Assembly: GCF_003710825.1 (NCBI RefSeq)
Contig: NZ_RHHQ01000007.1
Location: forward strand, 327,903-391,902
Reading direction: 5' to 3'
Length of the DNA stretch: 64,000 nt
Source: Brevibacillus fluminis
Lineage (GTDB): Bacteria > Bacillota > Bacilli > Brevibacillales > Brevibacillaceae
Below the pieces are notes generated by a model that was given only the letters and a program-made list of their open reading frames with translations, was not told the DNA's origin and searched no databases. Shown here piece after piece: positions 52,238 through 63,220 of the stretch. The translations under genes and the position numbers were made by a program. Every line of letters begins with the position of its first letter. Within the stretch, counting starts at the first letter, position 1.

Positions 52238-54904
52238 ATGTCGAATGAAACGACGCCAAACATTGACAACCAATTGCCGAAAAACTACGATCCAAAAGCG
52301 GCGGAAGCCAAATGGTACCGCTACTGGATCGACAACCAGTTTTTCCGTGCGGAGCGTGACGAGCAGAAAAAGCCTTTCACGATCGTAATCCCACCTCCGA
52401 ATGTTACAGGGAAACTGCACCTTGGTCATGCGCTCGATACGACGCTCCAGGACATTATCACACGGGCAAAGCGGATGCAGGGCTACAGCACGCTCTTTTT
52501 GCCGGGGATGGACCATGCAGGGATCGCGACTCAAGCGCGCGTAGAAGCGACGCTGCGTGAAGAAGGAATTTCCCGCCACGATCTCGGCCGTGAAAAATTC
52601 ATCGAAAAAGTATGGGAATGGAAACACATCTATGCGAGCCATATCCGTGAACAGTGGGAGAAGCTGGGCTTGGCCCTCGATTACTCCCGTGAGCGGTTCA
52701 CCATGGATGAAGGACTCTCCCGCGCGGTTCGTGAGGTATTTGTTCGCCTGTACGAAAAAGGCTTGATCTACCGCGGCAACCGCATCATCAACTGGGACCC
52801 TGCCGCTCGCACAGCGCTGTCCGACATTGAAGTTATTTACAAGGAAGTAAAAGGTGCGATGCATCACCTGCGTTATCCGCTTGCAGATGGTAGCGGCTCC
52901 ATTGAAGTGGCGACGACCCGTCCGGAGACGATGCTGGGCGATACGGCTGTAGCGGTGCATCCGGAAGACGAGCGCTACAAGCATCTGATCGGAAAAATGG
53001 TCATTTTGCCGATTACCGGCCGGGAAATTCCAATCGTTGCCGATGACTATGTCGACCCAGAATTCGGCTCGGGTGCTGTTAAAATTACGCCTGCCCATGA
53101 CCCGAACGACTTTGAACTGGGTCTGCGCCATAACTTGCAGCAAATCGTCGTCATGGATACGGCAGGCAAAATGAATGAGCAAGCAGGCCCTTACGCCGGT
53201 CTGGATCGTTTTGAATGCCGCAAGCAAATCATTAAAGATTTGAGCGAGCAAGGCATCATGTTCAAAATTGAGGAGCATATTCACCAAGTAGGCCACAGCG
53301 AGCGCTCCGATGCTGTCGTTGAGCCGTATTTGTCGACGCAGTGGTTCGTCAAAATGCAGCCGCTGGCAGACACAGCACTGGCCAATGCAGCGAGCGAAGA
53401 GAGCGTGCGTTTTGTGCCGGAGCGTTTCAAAAACACGTACCTGCGCTGGATCGAAAACATTCGCGACTGGTGCATTTCCCGCCAGCTCTGGTGGGGCCAC
53501 CGCATCCCGGCTTGGTACTGCCAAGATTGCGGCCATGAGATCGTTTCTCGCACTGATGTGACCGAGTGCCCTTCTTGCCATAGCCACGACCTGCAGCAAG
53601 ATGAGGATGTATTGGATACATGGTTCTCCTCGGGTCTCTGGCCGTTCTCCACGCTCGGCTGGCCGGATGAGAGCGAGGATATGAAATATTTCTATCCGAC
53701 CAACGTGCTGGTTACCGGCTACGACATCATTTTCTTCTGGGTCGCACGGATGATTTTCAGCGGTTTGGAATTTACCGGCCAAAATCCGTTTGACACCGTA
53801 TTGATCCACGGAATCATCCGCGACTCCGAGGGACGCAAAATGTCCAAGTCGCTTGGCAATGGTGTTGATCCGATGGAGGTTATTGAAAAATATGGCGCAG
53901 ACGCGCTGCGCTACACGCTGGCGACAGGAAACTCGCCGGGGAATGACCAACGCTTCTATTGGGAAAAGGTCGAGGCGAACCGCAACTTCGCCAACAAGAT
54001 CTGGAATGCGTCCCGTTTTGCCTTGATGAACCTCGAGGGCTTTACCTATGATGATATCGATTTGACCGGGGAGCTGTCCGCTCCAGACAAGTGGATTCTT
54101 TCCCGCTTGCAAAACACGATCGCAGATGTGACCCGTCTGATGGACGCATACGAGTTCGGTGAATCCGGCCGCGTGCTGTACAACTTCATCTGGGATGACC
54201 TGTGCGACTGGTACATCGAAATGGCGAAATTGTCCTTGTACGGAAGCGATGCAGCTGCCAAGAAGATAACGCAATCCGTTTTGGTGACCGTTCTGGATCA
54301 AACGCTGCGCCTCTTGCATCCGTTCATGCCGTTCATGACCGAAGAAATTTGGCAAGCGCTGCCGCACCAAGGCGAGAGCATTACGGTAGCGGCGTGGCCG
54401 AAAGCGGACGAGAGCCGCATCAATGCCGAAGCAGAAGCGGAGATGGCCTTGCTGATGGATGTAATTCGCAGCGTGCGTAACATCCGTGCGGAAGTGAACG
54501 TGCCGATGTCCAAAAAAGTCGAGCTGTTGATCAAGCCAAGCGATGAGCTGGCCTTGTCCCGACTGAAGCGCGGCGAAGAGTTCCTCGTGCGCTTCTGCAA
54601 TCCGGAATCGCTCGTCATCGATCAAGTGGTTTCCGCTCCGGACAAAGCGATGTCGGCTGTCGTGACTGGCGCTGAATTGTTCCTGCCGCTCGCAGCTTTG
54701 ATCGATGTGGAAGCGGAGAAAAAACGTCTGGAAAAAGAAGTAGCGACGCTCAATGCGGAAGTGGAGCGCATCGAGAAGAAGCTGAACAATCCAGGGTTCA
54801 TGGCAAAAGCGCCGGAAAAAGTCATCGAGGAAGAACGCGCCAAAATGGCGGATTACGCCGACAAGCGTGAAAAAGTATTGGCGCGCCTGGCAGAGTGGCA
54901 GTAG
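52238..54904 (+). CDS. valS: Valyl-tRNA synthetase
   Basis: 888-residue class I synthetase. HIGH motif [14 protein letters not shown] near 50, editing (CP1) domain about 190-390, KMSKS motif [11 protein letters not shown] near 525, anticodon-binding domain, and a C-terminal coiled-coil arm (about 825-888). ATG 52238 lies eight bases after AGGAGG; ATG 52232 is too close to it. It is controlled by the upstream T-box and followed by folC, as in B. subtilis. Confidence 0.98.
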   Translation: MSNETTPNIDNQLPKNYDPKAAEAKWYRYWIDNQFFRAERDEQKKPFTIVIPPPNVTGKLHLGHALDTTLQDIITRAKRMQGYSTLFLPGMDHAGIATQARVEATLREEGISRHDLGREKFIEKVWEWKHIYASHIREQWEKLGLALDYSRERFTMDEGLSRAVREVFVRLYEKGLIYRGNRIINWDPAARTALSDIEVIYKEVKGAMHHLRYPLADGSGSIEVATTRPETMLGDTAVAVHPEDERYKHLIGKMVILPITGREIPIVADDYVDPEFGSGAVKITPAHDPNDFELGLRHNLQQIVVMDTAGKMNEQAGPYAGLDRFECRKQIIKDLSEQGIMFKIEEHIHQVGHSERSDAVVEPYLSTQWFVKMQPLADTALANAASEESVRFVPERFKNTYLRWIENIRDWCISRQLWWGHRIPAWYCQDCGHEIVSRTDVTECPSCHSHDLQQDEDVLDTWFSSGLWPFSTLGWPDESEDMKYFYPTNVLVTGYDIIFFWVARMIFSGLEFTGQNPFDTVLIHGIIRDSEGRKMSKSLGNGVDPMEVIEKYGADALRYTLATGNSPGNDQRFYWEKVEANRNFANKIWNASRFALMNLEGFTYDDIDLTGELSAPDKWILSRLQNTIADVTRLMDAYEFGESGRVLYNFIWDDLCDWYIEMAKLSLYGSDAAAKKITQSVLVTVLDQTLRLLHPFMPFMTEEIWQALPHQGESITVAAWPKADESRINAEAEAEMALLMDVIRSVRNIRAEVNVPMSKKVELLIKPSDELALSRLKRGEEFLVRFCNPESLVIDQVVSAPDKAMSAVVTGAELFLPLAALIDVEAEKKRLEKEVATLNAEVERIEKKLNNPGFMAKAPEKVIEEERAKMADYADKREKVLARLAEWQ

Positions 54905-54952
54905 CATGTGCCAAGCACGAGCGGCATATCTTGAAGAATGGAGTCGTTCCAC

Positions 54953-56311
54953 ATGAGTGAATCAGGCTTTACAACGTATCAAGAGGCTCTCGAATGGGTG
55001 CACGGCCTGCTGCGTTTTGGGCAAAAACCTGGCTTGGAGCGCGTCTTATGGATGCTCTCCAGGCTGGATCACCCGGAACGCCGAATCCCTTTCATCCATG
55101 TGGCCGGAACCAATGGAAAAGGATCGACTTGCGCCTATTTGAATGGCATTTTGCAAGCGGCAGGATACAGTACCGGGATGTTCACGTCGCCTTATCTGGT
55201 CAATTTCCGCGAACGGATTCGTTATAATGGTGAAATGATCAGCGAAGAGGAGTTTCGCATTGTTGCCAGTGAGATCAAACCGCTGGCAGAGGAATGTGCG
55301 GAGACGACATCTCATGGAACCCCTACCGAGTTTGAAGTCATTACGGTAATCGCGATACAATATTTTGCTCGCGTGGCTCGTCCGGCTGTGGTGATTTGGG
55401 AGACCGGACTGGGCGGACGACTGGATTCGACCAATGTCGTCCACCCGCTCCTTTCCATCATCACGAATATTGGGATGGACCACATGGATGTCCTTGGGCA
55501 TACGATCGAGGAGATCGCCCGGGAAAAAGCGGGCATCATCAAGCCGGGTGTGCCGGTTGTCACTTGCGAGAAATCGCAGGACGCACTGGCTGTAATTGAA
55601 CAGGTAGCACGCGACAAGAAAAGTACCTTGTACGTGTTGGACCGCGATTTTTCGGTGGAGCAGCTGGCAGAGCAACTCGGGTCGCAAACGATCCGCTTTG
55701 AGAGCCAGCATCGCCGGCACGCAAGCGAATATGTGCTGCCGCTCAACGGCGTTCATCAGCCAAAAAATGCAGCCGCAGCTTTGGCAGCGCTGGATGTGCT
55801 GCGTAATTTCTATGCCTATATGGCCGAAGAGGAAGAAATTGCGCGAGGACTGCAACAAACAAGCTGGCCTGGCCGTCTGGAGGTAGTGAGCCAACACCCG
55901 CTGATCTTTTTGGACGGGGCTCACAATACAGAAGGAATGCAGGCGCTGACGCAAAGTCTGGAGCAACTGCTGCCCGCTGGCAAATCAATCGAGCTGCTCG
56001 TGTCGTCGTTGGCCGACAAGCCGCTTGTTCAGATGGCTGAGGCAGCGCGGCCGCTCGTCGCAATGGCTGATCGACTGACACTGACTCAGTTTGATTTCCC
56101 ACGTGCAGCGACCGTGGAAAAACTGCAGGATGCATATGTGACGGCAGGGGTCGAGCCGCAGAAGCTGTTTTTGGCGCCAGACTGGCGCAGCTATGTGACC
56201 ATGTGGAAGGAACAAGCAGAAGCAGACGATTGTTTGGTGATCTGCGGTTCACTCTACTTCATTGCGCAGGTGCGAGCATTTTTATACAACGTGGAAGAGG
56301 CAGGTGAATAA
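54953..56311 (+). CDS. folC: Folylpolyglutamate synthase / dihydrofolate synthase
   Basis: 452 residues of the Mur-ligase superfamily. [19 protein letters not shown] near 43 (ATP P-loop), [14 protein letters not shown] near 68, [14 protein letters not shown] near 145, [11 protein letters not shown] near 170, and ligase C-domain [11 protein letters not shown] near 320. It adds glutamate to folates. ATG 54953 has GGAG nine bases upstream; an ATG at 54938 is possible. murC begins one base after its stop, so they are coupled. Confidence 0.95.
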   Translation: MSESGFTTYQEALEWVHGLLRFGQKPGLERVLWMLSRLDHPERRIPFIHVAGTNGKGSTCAYLNGILQAAGYSTGMFTSPYLVNFRERIRYNGEMISEEEFRIVASEIKPLAEECAETTSHGTPTEFEVITVIAIQYFARVARPAVVIWETGLGGRLDSTNVVHPLLSIITNIGMDHMDVLGHTIEEIAREKAGIIKPGVPVVTCEKSQDALAVIEQVARDKKSTLYVLDRDFSVEQLAEQLGSQTIRFESQHRRHASEYVLPLNGVHQPKNAAAALAALDVLRNFYAYMAEEEEIARGLQQTSWPGRLEVVSQHPLIFLDGAHNTEGMQALTQSLEQLLPAGKSIELLVSSLADKPLVQMAEAARPLVAMADRLTLTQFDFPRAATVEKLQDAYVTAGVEPQKLFLAPDWRSYVTMWKEQAEADDCLVICGSLYFIAQVRAFLYNVEEAGE

Positions 56312-56312
56312 G

Positions 56313-57701
56313 GTGGATCAGACCCAACACGTCCACTTCGTGGGCATCGGCGGCTATGGCATGAGCGCCATCGCCCGTGTCTTGATCGACCTTGGATACA
56401 AGGTGACCGGCTCGGATGTAGCCATGAACGAATTGGCGAAGAAGCTGGAGGCTCGCGGTGCGGTAGTATACATAGGGCATGCGGCGGAGCAGATCGAAGG
56501 GGCCGACCTCGTCGTCTATTCGACTAGCATTTCGGAGGATAATGCCGAAATTCGTGCGGCAAAAGCAAGCGGTGTGCCGGTTTTGCACCGTTCGCAGATG
56601 CTCGCGAAGATTATGAACGAGCGAAAAGGCGTGGCGATTGCCGGAGCGCATGGAAAAACGACAACGACCTCGATGATTGCCCATGTGCTCGAAGAGTGCG
56701 GCGTCGACCCGACATTTATTATTGGCGGCGAACTCATGAATGCCGGAACGAACGCAAAGGCCGGAAAAAGCGATTTTGTCATCGCAGAGGCGGATGAGAG
56801 CGATGGTTCGTTCCTCGAATATCATCCGGTCTATGAGGTAATCACGAATATCGAACCGGATCATTTGGAGCATTTCGATGGTGATTTCGGCAACCTGAAA
56901 GCGGCGTACGCTGCTTTTCTCAGCCATTTGAAGCCTGAGGGCAAAGCGATCGTCTGTGTGGATGACGAGCACGTCCGTGAGCTGATGCCGAAGGTGAAGG
57001 GGACGGTCGTGCGCTACAGCATCGACCCGTTGAATCGCGAAATTGCCGATTATCGCGCGACAGACATCATCGTCGGCGATCGCAAAACCTCTTGCCAAAT
57101 TTGGCATAAGGATGAGCTCCTCGGTGAACTGCACTTGTGTGCGCCAGGAAAGCACAATGTGGCAAATGCGCTTGCAGCTATTATCGTGTCGCTTGATATC
57201 GGACTCCCGTTTGACGAAATCTCGGCAGCGCTGACCACATTCCGTGGAGCGAAGCGCCGTTTTCAAATCATCGGCGAGGAGCGCGACGTGCTGGTGGTCG
57301 ATGATTACGCTCACCATCCGACGGAAATCATGGCGACGCTCAGCGGAGCGCGGGCATCCGGTCGCCGCGTCATCGCGGTCTTCCAACCGCAGCGCTATAC
57401 ACGCACATTTTTCCTTATGGAAGAGTTCAGCCGTGCGTTTGGCGACGCCGACGAGGTGATCATCACGGATATTTATTCGCCGGCTGGGGAGAAGCAGATC
57501 GAGGGTGTCAATTCCCAAGTGTTGGTCGAGAAAATTCGTGCCAACAGCCACTCTCGCGCCCAATATATCGCGACGAAGGAAGAGGCGCAGGAGAAATTGC
57601 TGGATTCCGTTCGTTCCGGCGATATGGTACTGACCATGGGAGCGGGCGATATTTACAAAACCGCATTCTGGTTGGTAGAAAAATTAGGAAAAAACTCCTA
57701 A
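56313..57701 (+). CDS. murC: UDP-N-acetylmuramate--L-alanine ligase
   Basis: 462 residues; adds L-alanine to UDP-MurNAc. [17 protein letters not shown] near 9, ATP loop [17 protein letters not shown] near 110, [10 protein letters not shown] near 170, [12 protein letters not shown], and [10 protein letters not shown] near 332. The GTG at 56313, five bases after AGGTGA, gives the normal N-terminus; the frame extends into folC. It follows folC directly, whereas comC follows folC in B. subtilis. A terminator lies downstream. Confidence 0.96.
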   Translation: MDQTQHVHFVGIGGYGMSAIARVLIDLGYKVTGSDVAMNELAKKLEARGAVVYIGHAAEQIEGADLVVYSTSISEDNAEIRAAKASGVPVLHRSQMLAKIMNERKGVAIAGAHGKTTTTSMIAHVLEECGVDPTFIIGGELMNAGTNAKAGKSDFVIAEADESDGSFLEYHPVYEVITNIEPDHLEHFDGDFGNLKAAYAAFLSHLKPEGKAIVCVDDEHVRELMPKVKGTVVRYSIDPLNREIADYRATDIIVGDRKTSCQIWHKDELLGELHLCAPGKHNVANALAAIIVSLDIGLPFDEISAALTTFRGAKRRFQIIGEERDVLVVDDYAHHPTEIMATLSGARASGRRVIAVFQPQRYTRTFFLMEEFSRAFGDADEVIITDIYSPAGEKQIEGVNSQVLVEKIRANSHSRAQYIATKEEAQEKLLDSVRSGDMVLTMGAGDIYKTAFWLVEKLGKNS

Positions 57702-57719
57702 CGAATTTGTGATATTTCT

Positions 57720-57760
57720 AGGAAAACTCGCTTGATGTTGGGCGGGTTTTCCTTTTGTTT
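57720..57760 (+). terminator. Terminator after murC
   Basis: AGGAAAAC (57720-57727) pairs with GTTTTCCT (57746-57753), with CGC/GCG-type pairing inside, then TTTGTTT. Confidence 0.8.
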
Positions 57761-57836
57761 ATCCTTATATATGGTAAAATGGTAATGATTCAATCAATTG
57801 CAAATGGACAAGCAATTGGAGGAGGGAGCGTTTTTT

Positions 57837-60800
57837 ATGAAACGAAGAAAGGGTACGATCCAACGCATCCTTGTGATTTTGCTCGCGCTGATTTTGATCA
57901 TTACGGCGATCATGCCGTTTTTGCCGATCAGCTTTACCGGGAGTGCGTTGCTGCCAGTGGCACAGGCAGCGCAGGATACGTCAGCAAACGGGCCCAATGG
58001 CGACTGGTCCGCGTCCAAAGCAACGTACTACGCGACAGATCCGAATCATTCCAACATCGGCGCCGAGATGATGGTACGTTTCGGCGACATCGACAACTTC
58101 GGTGCAGGATGGGGCGGTAAGGACCCGTTTACGGGGGAAATCATTAATGCGCCTTACCCGACGATAAAGCATGATAGCAGTGATCCGGCGGGAACGGACC
58201 AATTGATGGTCATTAAAACGTTTATCAATTACCAGAAGCCTACCAACTGGACAAACAGTGACATCGTGGCGGATGGGTACACCCGGACGTATTACAACAA
58301 TAACCAGTCATTGCCGGGTGTCGTGCCGATTGAAATGGTGTATAACCTGCGCGACATCAAGGTTAAGTCCGCCATTTTGCAATTATACGTAAACGATTTT
58401 CAGGCGAAAAAGCCTAAAGATAACGGCTGGGCCAGTTTCGTGACCTACACAGCATATTTCGATGGGGTAGCAGCCCCGTTTATTTCCAACCAGATCAATT
58501 CGATGAACCAAAGCGGCCCCCTCGGCCAATTGCTTACCTTTAACATTCCTGTCGAGTATTTGCCCCTTTTGCAGGATGGGACGCTGACGATCAAGCTCGA
58601 TGATGACAGCACGACCAAGACGCCCTATGGGGACGGGGTGGCGATCGACTTTGCCAAACTGCTGATCAACCCGGGCGACTACTCCAATGTCGGTACGATT
58701 AGCGGTACGGTAAAAAACACATCCGGCAAACCGATAGCAGGTGCAATGGTTTCTGCGATGGGGATGGCCGTTGCCACCACAGATGCGTCAGGAAACTATC
58801 AATTGAACAAAGTGCCGTTTGGCTTGGTCGTTTTGGAGGCGTCCGCTTCCGGCTATCAAACCGGACGAATTGAAATCCCCAATTTTAAGAGCGGGTATAA
58901 TCAGCCAGCCAATTTCGAGCTGACTGCACAGAGCAACAACGCGAATTTGGAAAACCTGGTGGTATCCTCGGGCAACCCGCTGCCGCTCAGTCCTTCTTTT
59001 AGAAACGACGTCACGTCTTATACGATTGATCTCGACAGCAATCTCGATCGGGTGCAGGTGACGCCTACCACAGAAGATAAAGGGGCAACGCTTACGGTAA
59101 ACGGGGGTTCGCTGCCAAGCGGTACGGCCAAGGAGATTCAGCTTTCGATCGGGCAGACGGTCATCAATATTGTCGTCACCGCACCAAACGGCACAACCAA
59201 AACATATACGGTTACGATCAAAACTCCGCAGCTCAGCATATCGCGTTCACTTGCGAAAAATACGGTGAAGGCGAATGAAGAGGCAACGATTATCTATGTG
59301 GTCGAGCCGAAACCGCTACGCGCTGATCAAGTTACAGGCGGGGGTTCTACCTATCAGATGAGCAACGTCATCTATCGCGAAGACCTTCCAGCGAATGTGA
59401 CGGTGAGCAGCATTGATTCAAACTGGAAGACGACGGATAAGAATACAGCCAGTCATATTGAGGTAAAACTTCCGGATATTCTCTATATCAAAAATGGCGA
59501 TCAATACACTGCTCCAAAACAAACCTATACCCTGAAGCTCAAAGCATCGCAGGAAGGCTCCTATGTATTGGACAAGGGTAAGTTGGAGTATCCGTATTTG
59601 GATGGTTCTCGCAAAACAGGCAACTTCGATGCATTGGTGCTCTATGTTGAACCGGTAGTCGCCAGCATCACCCTGGACCAAAAAGAACTGAAGATGCAGG
59701 TCGGCGATGTATACGACCGACTGAAAGCCACCGTGCTGCCGGCAAATGCTGACCAGCGTGTCACGTGGAGCAGTAGTAATACGAGCATCGTTACCGTGGA
59801 AAATGGCGTACTGACCGCGAAAGGCCCGGGAACGGCCACGATTACAGTCACTTCCGCTGATGGCCGAATCAGTGCCCAATGCAAGGTCACGGTGACTCAA
59901 CCGGTGAAAAGCGTTACCATCGAGCCAGCCAGTGTGGAATTGGATGTCGGCGAAACGATGAAGCTGATTGCTAACATCCAGCCTGCCGATGCGACCAATA
60001 AAAATGTGACCTGGTCATCAAGCGATCCAACGATTGTGACTGTTGATAACAACGGAACGATCCAGGGCAAACAGCGTGGAAGCGTGACGATCACGGTCAA
60101 GACCGAGGATGGCGCGCTGACGGCTATAAGTGACGTCACTGTCGTGCAGGCAAGTAACGGCAATGCAGCGTCCTCCTCCATCTATGCGTGGGGACAAAAT
60201 GACCAAGGGCAAATCGGGGACGAAAAGCAAAAGGTCGATCGCTATACCAAACCGATTCCAGTACCCGCCTTTGCTGATGTGGAAGCGACCGGGATCGCAG
60301 CTGGTGCCGAGCACTCGATGGCGGTGGCCAAAGACGGGTACGCCTACGCATGGGGGCGCAACGATGAAGGCCAGCTCGGAATCGGAAACATGGGCAATGC
60401 GTGGAAAACGGAGCATTTCCCGCAGCGACAGCCAAAAAAAGACAACACGAATTATACGGCAGTCTGGGCAGGGGGAAATCACTCCTTTGCGAAAAATGCC
60501 CTGGGGAATGTATATGTGTGGGGAAGTAACCAGTCGAGTGAGCTTGGTGCGAAATCAAACAGCGGTCGGGAAAAATCGCCATTGCTGATTGACTCGTTGC
60601 ATGGATTGACCAAAATCGTGAGCGGTGCGTCACATACGGCTGCTATGATAAGCGCCAATCGGATCGATACGGCGGGGGACAACACGTTTGGGCAGCGCGG
60701 TAATCCCGGATTCAGTGGGATCGAGCAATTTAAGCAAATTTACCCGGATTATACTGGCTATACAGGATTCGAGAATTTCAAAGACATTGCTTCAGGGGAC

Positions 60801-63146
60801 AATTTCGTGCTTGCCCTACAAAACAACGGAACAATATGGGGCTGGGGCGATAACGCGAGCGGTCAGCTCACGTTTGCCGAAACAAAGCAAGCAACGCCAA
60901 GAAAAATTACGGCATTGACCAATGTAACGACGATGGCAGCAGGTAAGGGCCACAGCTTGGCAGTAACCTCGGATGGAAAAGTGTACGCATGGGGAAACAA
61001 CCAGTACGGACAGCTTGGCAACTTGGCGAACGGAACGAAAGTGCTGACACCGGTTGAGATCCCGGTGCTCGCTGGCAAAAACGTCGTGCAGCTTGCAGCA
61101 GGCGATGGCTTTTCCGTTGCGCTCACCGCAAGCGGTGATGTGTATACATGGGGCCGCAACGATCAAGGACAATTAGGCTTGGGCAACACGACCCAAACCA
61201 ATGTTCCGAAAAAGGTGCCAGGATTGGGCGAAGTGAAAGAGATTGCGGCAGGGAATTCACACGTGTTAGCACGCGGAGGCATCTTGAGCCCGGTCACAGG
61301 GGTGACGCTGGATAAAACCAAGGTCAGCGTGCAGGTAAACGAGTCCTTGCAGCTCACAGCAACTGTTCAGCCGCCCGATGCTGCCAACAAAAATGTCAGC
61401 TGGGCTTCTGCCGATCCGAAGATCGTCACAGTCGACACGAACGGCAAAATTACCGGGATCAAGGTCGGAACGACGACGGTAACTGTGACGACGGAAGAGG
61501 GCAATTTTACGGCGACGTGCGAAATAGAAGTCAAGCCAGCACCTATCCCTATTATCAAAGTGACAGGCGTGACACTTGATAAAACTTCCATGACACTGAA
61601 AGTCAATGAGACTGGCCAGCTCAACGCAACGGTACGGCCTGCCGATGCAACGGATAAAACCGTCCGTTGGAGCACAGCGAACAGCAGTATCGCGACGGTC
61701 AATGCTAATGGAACCGTTACAGCCAATGCACGGGGCAAAACGACAATCACGGTAACCACGAATGATGGCAACTATCAAGCAATTTGCGAGGTAACGGTCA
61801 TCCAAGCCATTCCGGTGACAGGTGTAACGTTGGACCCGACATCGATGACGTTGGGCATTGGTCAGAACAAAAAACTAACGGAGACCGTCTCGCCAGTTGA
61901 CGCGACGGACAAAGCCGTCACGTGGAGTACGACAGACAGGCGGATCGCAACCGTCGATGCGGATGGAACGGTTACCGCTGTAGCTCCGGGCATAACAACC
62001 ATTACGGTAACGACGAATGACGGCCAATTCCAAGCAACATGCTTGGTGTCGGTGGTGGAAGGGGAAACGGGCTTCCAGGTCTATTTGTCTCAATCCGGAG
62101 GGGTTCCGGTTCACTACCAGAATGTCGCATTCCCCAATCCGGTTTATGTGGAGCTTCAGTTCCCGACCGACATGGGTAACCATGTGTACTGGATCGATGG
62201 ACAGCAAGCCACCTACACCGGAAGATTTAAAGTTGAGAAGGATGGCACGACCGAAATCGGTTACTATGCCAAATCGTCTGACGTCGGCAAGGACAAGACC
62301 ACCAAGCTGATCACCATTGACAAAGATCCTTTCAATCCTTCAAACGTGATCAAAATTACGCAGGTTAACGGCGGCAGCGGCAACCTGACGTTTAGCATCG
62401 ACCTTGAAGGCACTAAAATGGAAGGATCGGATGGCGTTAGCTACAAGATTGAAAAAGGTGCACAGCTTTCAAAAGTGGGCGAAGGCACGATGGATGGAGA
62501 TGGTGTCTCCTATTCGGAAGAGGTGTTTGACTCCTTCTTTGGAAGTGATTCGAAAGGATTTTACCTGATCACCGTAACGGCCACCAAGACGATTAAGATC
62601 AAAGCTGAGGATGATAATGATAAAGTCGTCGACACCAAAACGCTGTCGCACAGCTACCACGAAGGCTTCTTGATCAGCCCAGGCTTTGAGCTGAAAGCCG
62701 CTCAGTACGCGGATGGCAATAAATTGCCGTCCAATCGTAACCCATTTATCTCCAGTAAGCCGATCACCGTTACATTGGTCAAAACAGCTGATTCACCTAA
62801 TTCATTCTTTCCGGCAGAGGTCACCAAGCTTTCGGATGCGGATAAGCTGAAATTCGGCACGTTATTTGATAAAAATGCCGACGGTGTGATTCAGCCGAAA
62901 GCGGATTGGGACTGGGGCGTAGAGCGAATCGAGTATGCAATCGTGCAGAAGGGGACAAATATCGAGACTTATACCGGTTGGAAGCCACTCACGACCACTC
63001 AGTTCGTCATCACGACCCCGAATGTCGATTGTGACATTTACATTAAAACAACAGATAACGCGACTCGCTGGGGGAAAAACCCTGTCACCAAATACACCAA
63101 GATCCAAGGCACATTCCGCGTGAATCCAACAAATAAAAAACTGTAA
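57837..63146 (+). CDS. Giant secreted protein with Big2 and RCC1-repeat domains
   Basis: About 1769 residues. Signal peptide about 1-43 (VAQA cleavage). Then: N-terminal domain of no clear family (to about 285), carboxypeptidase-regulatory-like domain (about 286-365; VKNTSGKPIAGAMVSA), cadherin-like beta-sandwich (about 368-463), a beta-rich DUF11-like region (about 466-605), two Big2 domains (about 608-775), RCC1-type repeats (about 779-1146; recurring YAWGRNDEGQLG, AAGxxHS), three more Big2 domains (about 1153-1408; each starting GVTLDxT), and a C-terminal region (about 1408-1769). No LPXTG, SLH or membrane anchor at the end. Probably extracellular, perhaps adhesion or wall-associated. ATG 57837 lies eight bases after GGAGGAGGGAG. 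Confidence 0.88.
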   Translation: MKRRKGTIQRILVILLALILIITAIMPFLPISFTGSALLPVAQAAQDTSANGPNGDWSASKATYYATDPNHSNIGAEMMVRFGDIDNFGAGWGGKDPFTGEIINAPYPTIKHDSSDPAGTDQLMVIKTFINYQKPTNWTNSDIVADGYTRTYYNNNQSLPGVVPIEMVYNLRDIKVKSAILQLYVNDFQAKKPKDNGWASFVTYTAYFDGVAAPFISNQINSMNQSGPLGQLLTFNIPVEYLPLLQDGTLTIKLDDDSTTKTPYGDGVAIDFAKLLINPGDYSNVGTISGTVKNTSGKPIAGAMVSAMGMAVATTDASGNYQLNKVPFGLVVLEASASGYQTGRIEIPNFKSGYNQPANFELTAQSNNANLENLVVSSGNPLPLSPSFRNDVTSYTIDLDSNLDRVQVTPTTEDKGATLTVNGGSLPSGTAKEIQLSIGQTVINIVVTAPNGTTKTYTVTIKTPQLSISRSLAKNTVKANEEATIIYVVEPKPLRADQVTGGGSTYQMSNVIYREDLPANVTVSSIDSNWKTTDKNTASHIEVKLPDILYIKNGDQYTAPKQTYTLKLKASQEGSYVLDKGKLEYPYLDGSRKTGNFDALVLYVEPVVASITLDQKELKMQVGDVYDRLKATVLPANADQRVTWSSSNTSIVTVENGVLTAKGPGTATITVTSADGRISAQCKVTVTQPVKSVTIEPASVELDVGETMKLIANIQPADATNKNVTWSSSDPTIVTVDNNGTIQGKQRGSVTITVKTEDGALTAISDVTVVQASNGNAASSSIYAWGQNDQGQIGDEKQKVDRYTKPIPVPAFADVEATGIAAGAEHSMAVAKDGYAYAWGRNDEGQLGIGNMGNAWKTEHFPQRQPKKDNTNYTAVWAGGNHSFAKNALGNVYVWGSNQSSELGAKSNSGREKSPLLIDSLHGLTKIVSGASHTAAMISANRIDTAGDNTFGQRGNPGFSGIEQFKQIYPDYTGYTGFENFKDIASGDNFVLALQNNGTIWGWGDNASGQLTFAETKQATPRKITALTNVTTMAAGKGHSLAVTSDGKVYAWGNNQYGQLGNLANGTKVLTPVEIPVLAGKNVVQLAAGDGFSVALTASGDVYTWGRNDQGQLGLGNTTQTNVPKKVPGLGEVKEIAAGNSHVLARGGILSPVTGVTLDKTKVSVQVNESLQLTATVQPPDAANKNVSWASADPKIVTVDTNGKITGIKVGTTTVTVTTEEGNFTATCEIEVKPAPIPIIKVTGVTLDKTSMTLKVNETGQLNATVRPADATDKTVRWSTANSSIATVNANGTVTANARGKTTITVTTNDGNYQAICEVTVIQAIPVTGVTLDPTSMTLGIGQNKKLTETVSPVDATDKAVTWSTTDRRIATVDADGTVTAVAPGITTITVTTNDGQFQATCLVSVVEGETGFQVYLSQSGGVPVHYQNVAFPNPVYVELQFPTDMGNHVYWIDGQQATYTGRFKVEKDGTTEIGYYAKSSDVGKDKTTKLITIDKDPFNPSNVIKITQVNGGSGNLTFSIDLEGTKMEGSDGVSYKIEKGAQLSKVGEGTMDGDGVSYSEEVFDSFFGSDSKGFYLITVTATKTIKIKAEDDNDKVVDTKTLSHSYHEGFLISPGFELKAAQYADGNKLPSNRNPFISSKPITVTLVKTADSPNSFFPAEVTKLSDADKLKFGTLFDKNADGVIQPKADWDWGVERIEYAIVQKGTNIETYTGWKPLTTTQFVITTPNVDCDIYIKTTDNATRWGKNPVTKYTKIQGTFRVNPTNKKL
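61290..62055 (+). repeat. Three tandem Big2-domain repeats
   Basis: Segments starting near 61295, 61560 and 61815 (about 265-255 bp each) encode GVTLDKTKVSV, GVTLDKTSMTL and GVTLDPTSMTL followed by matching Big2 bodies (ADATDK, TVTTNDG). Two diverged copies lie before the RCC1 block (about 59660-60150). Confidence 0.75.
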
Positions 63147-63152
63147 GGCAAG

Positions 63153-63190
63153 AACTCCTTCCGTCTGGTGTGGCGGAAGGAGTTTTCTTA
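63153..63190. terminator. Terminator between convergent genes
   Basis: Perfect 11-bp stem AACTCCTTCCG / CGGAAGGAGTT (63153-63163, 63174-63184) followed by TTCTTA. It may also serve the minus-strand MocR gene. Confidence 0.85.
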
Positions 63191-63220
63191 TTCGCACAAT
63201 TTGCAACCACCGGAACGGAA

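Noticed and set aside
52121..54952. Very long minus-strand open frame (over 900 codons) antisense to valS
   Set aside because: It mirrors valS codon structure, has no recognisable motif, and overlaps an unmistakable synthetase gene. Similar antisense frames at tig, clpX, hemL and the nucleotidase were rejected for the same reason.
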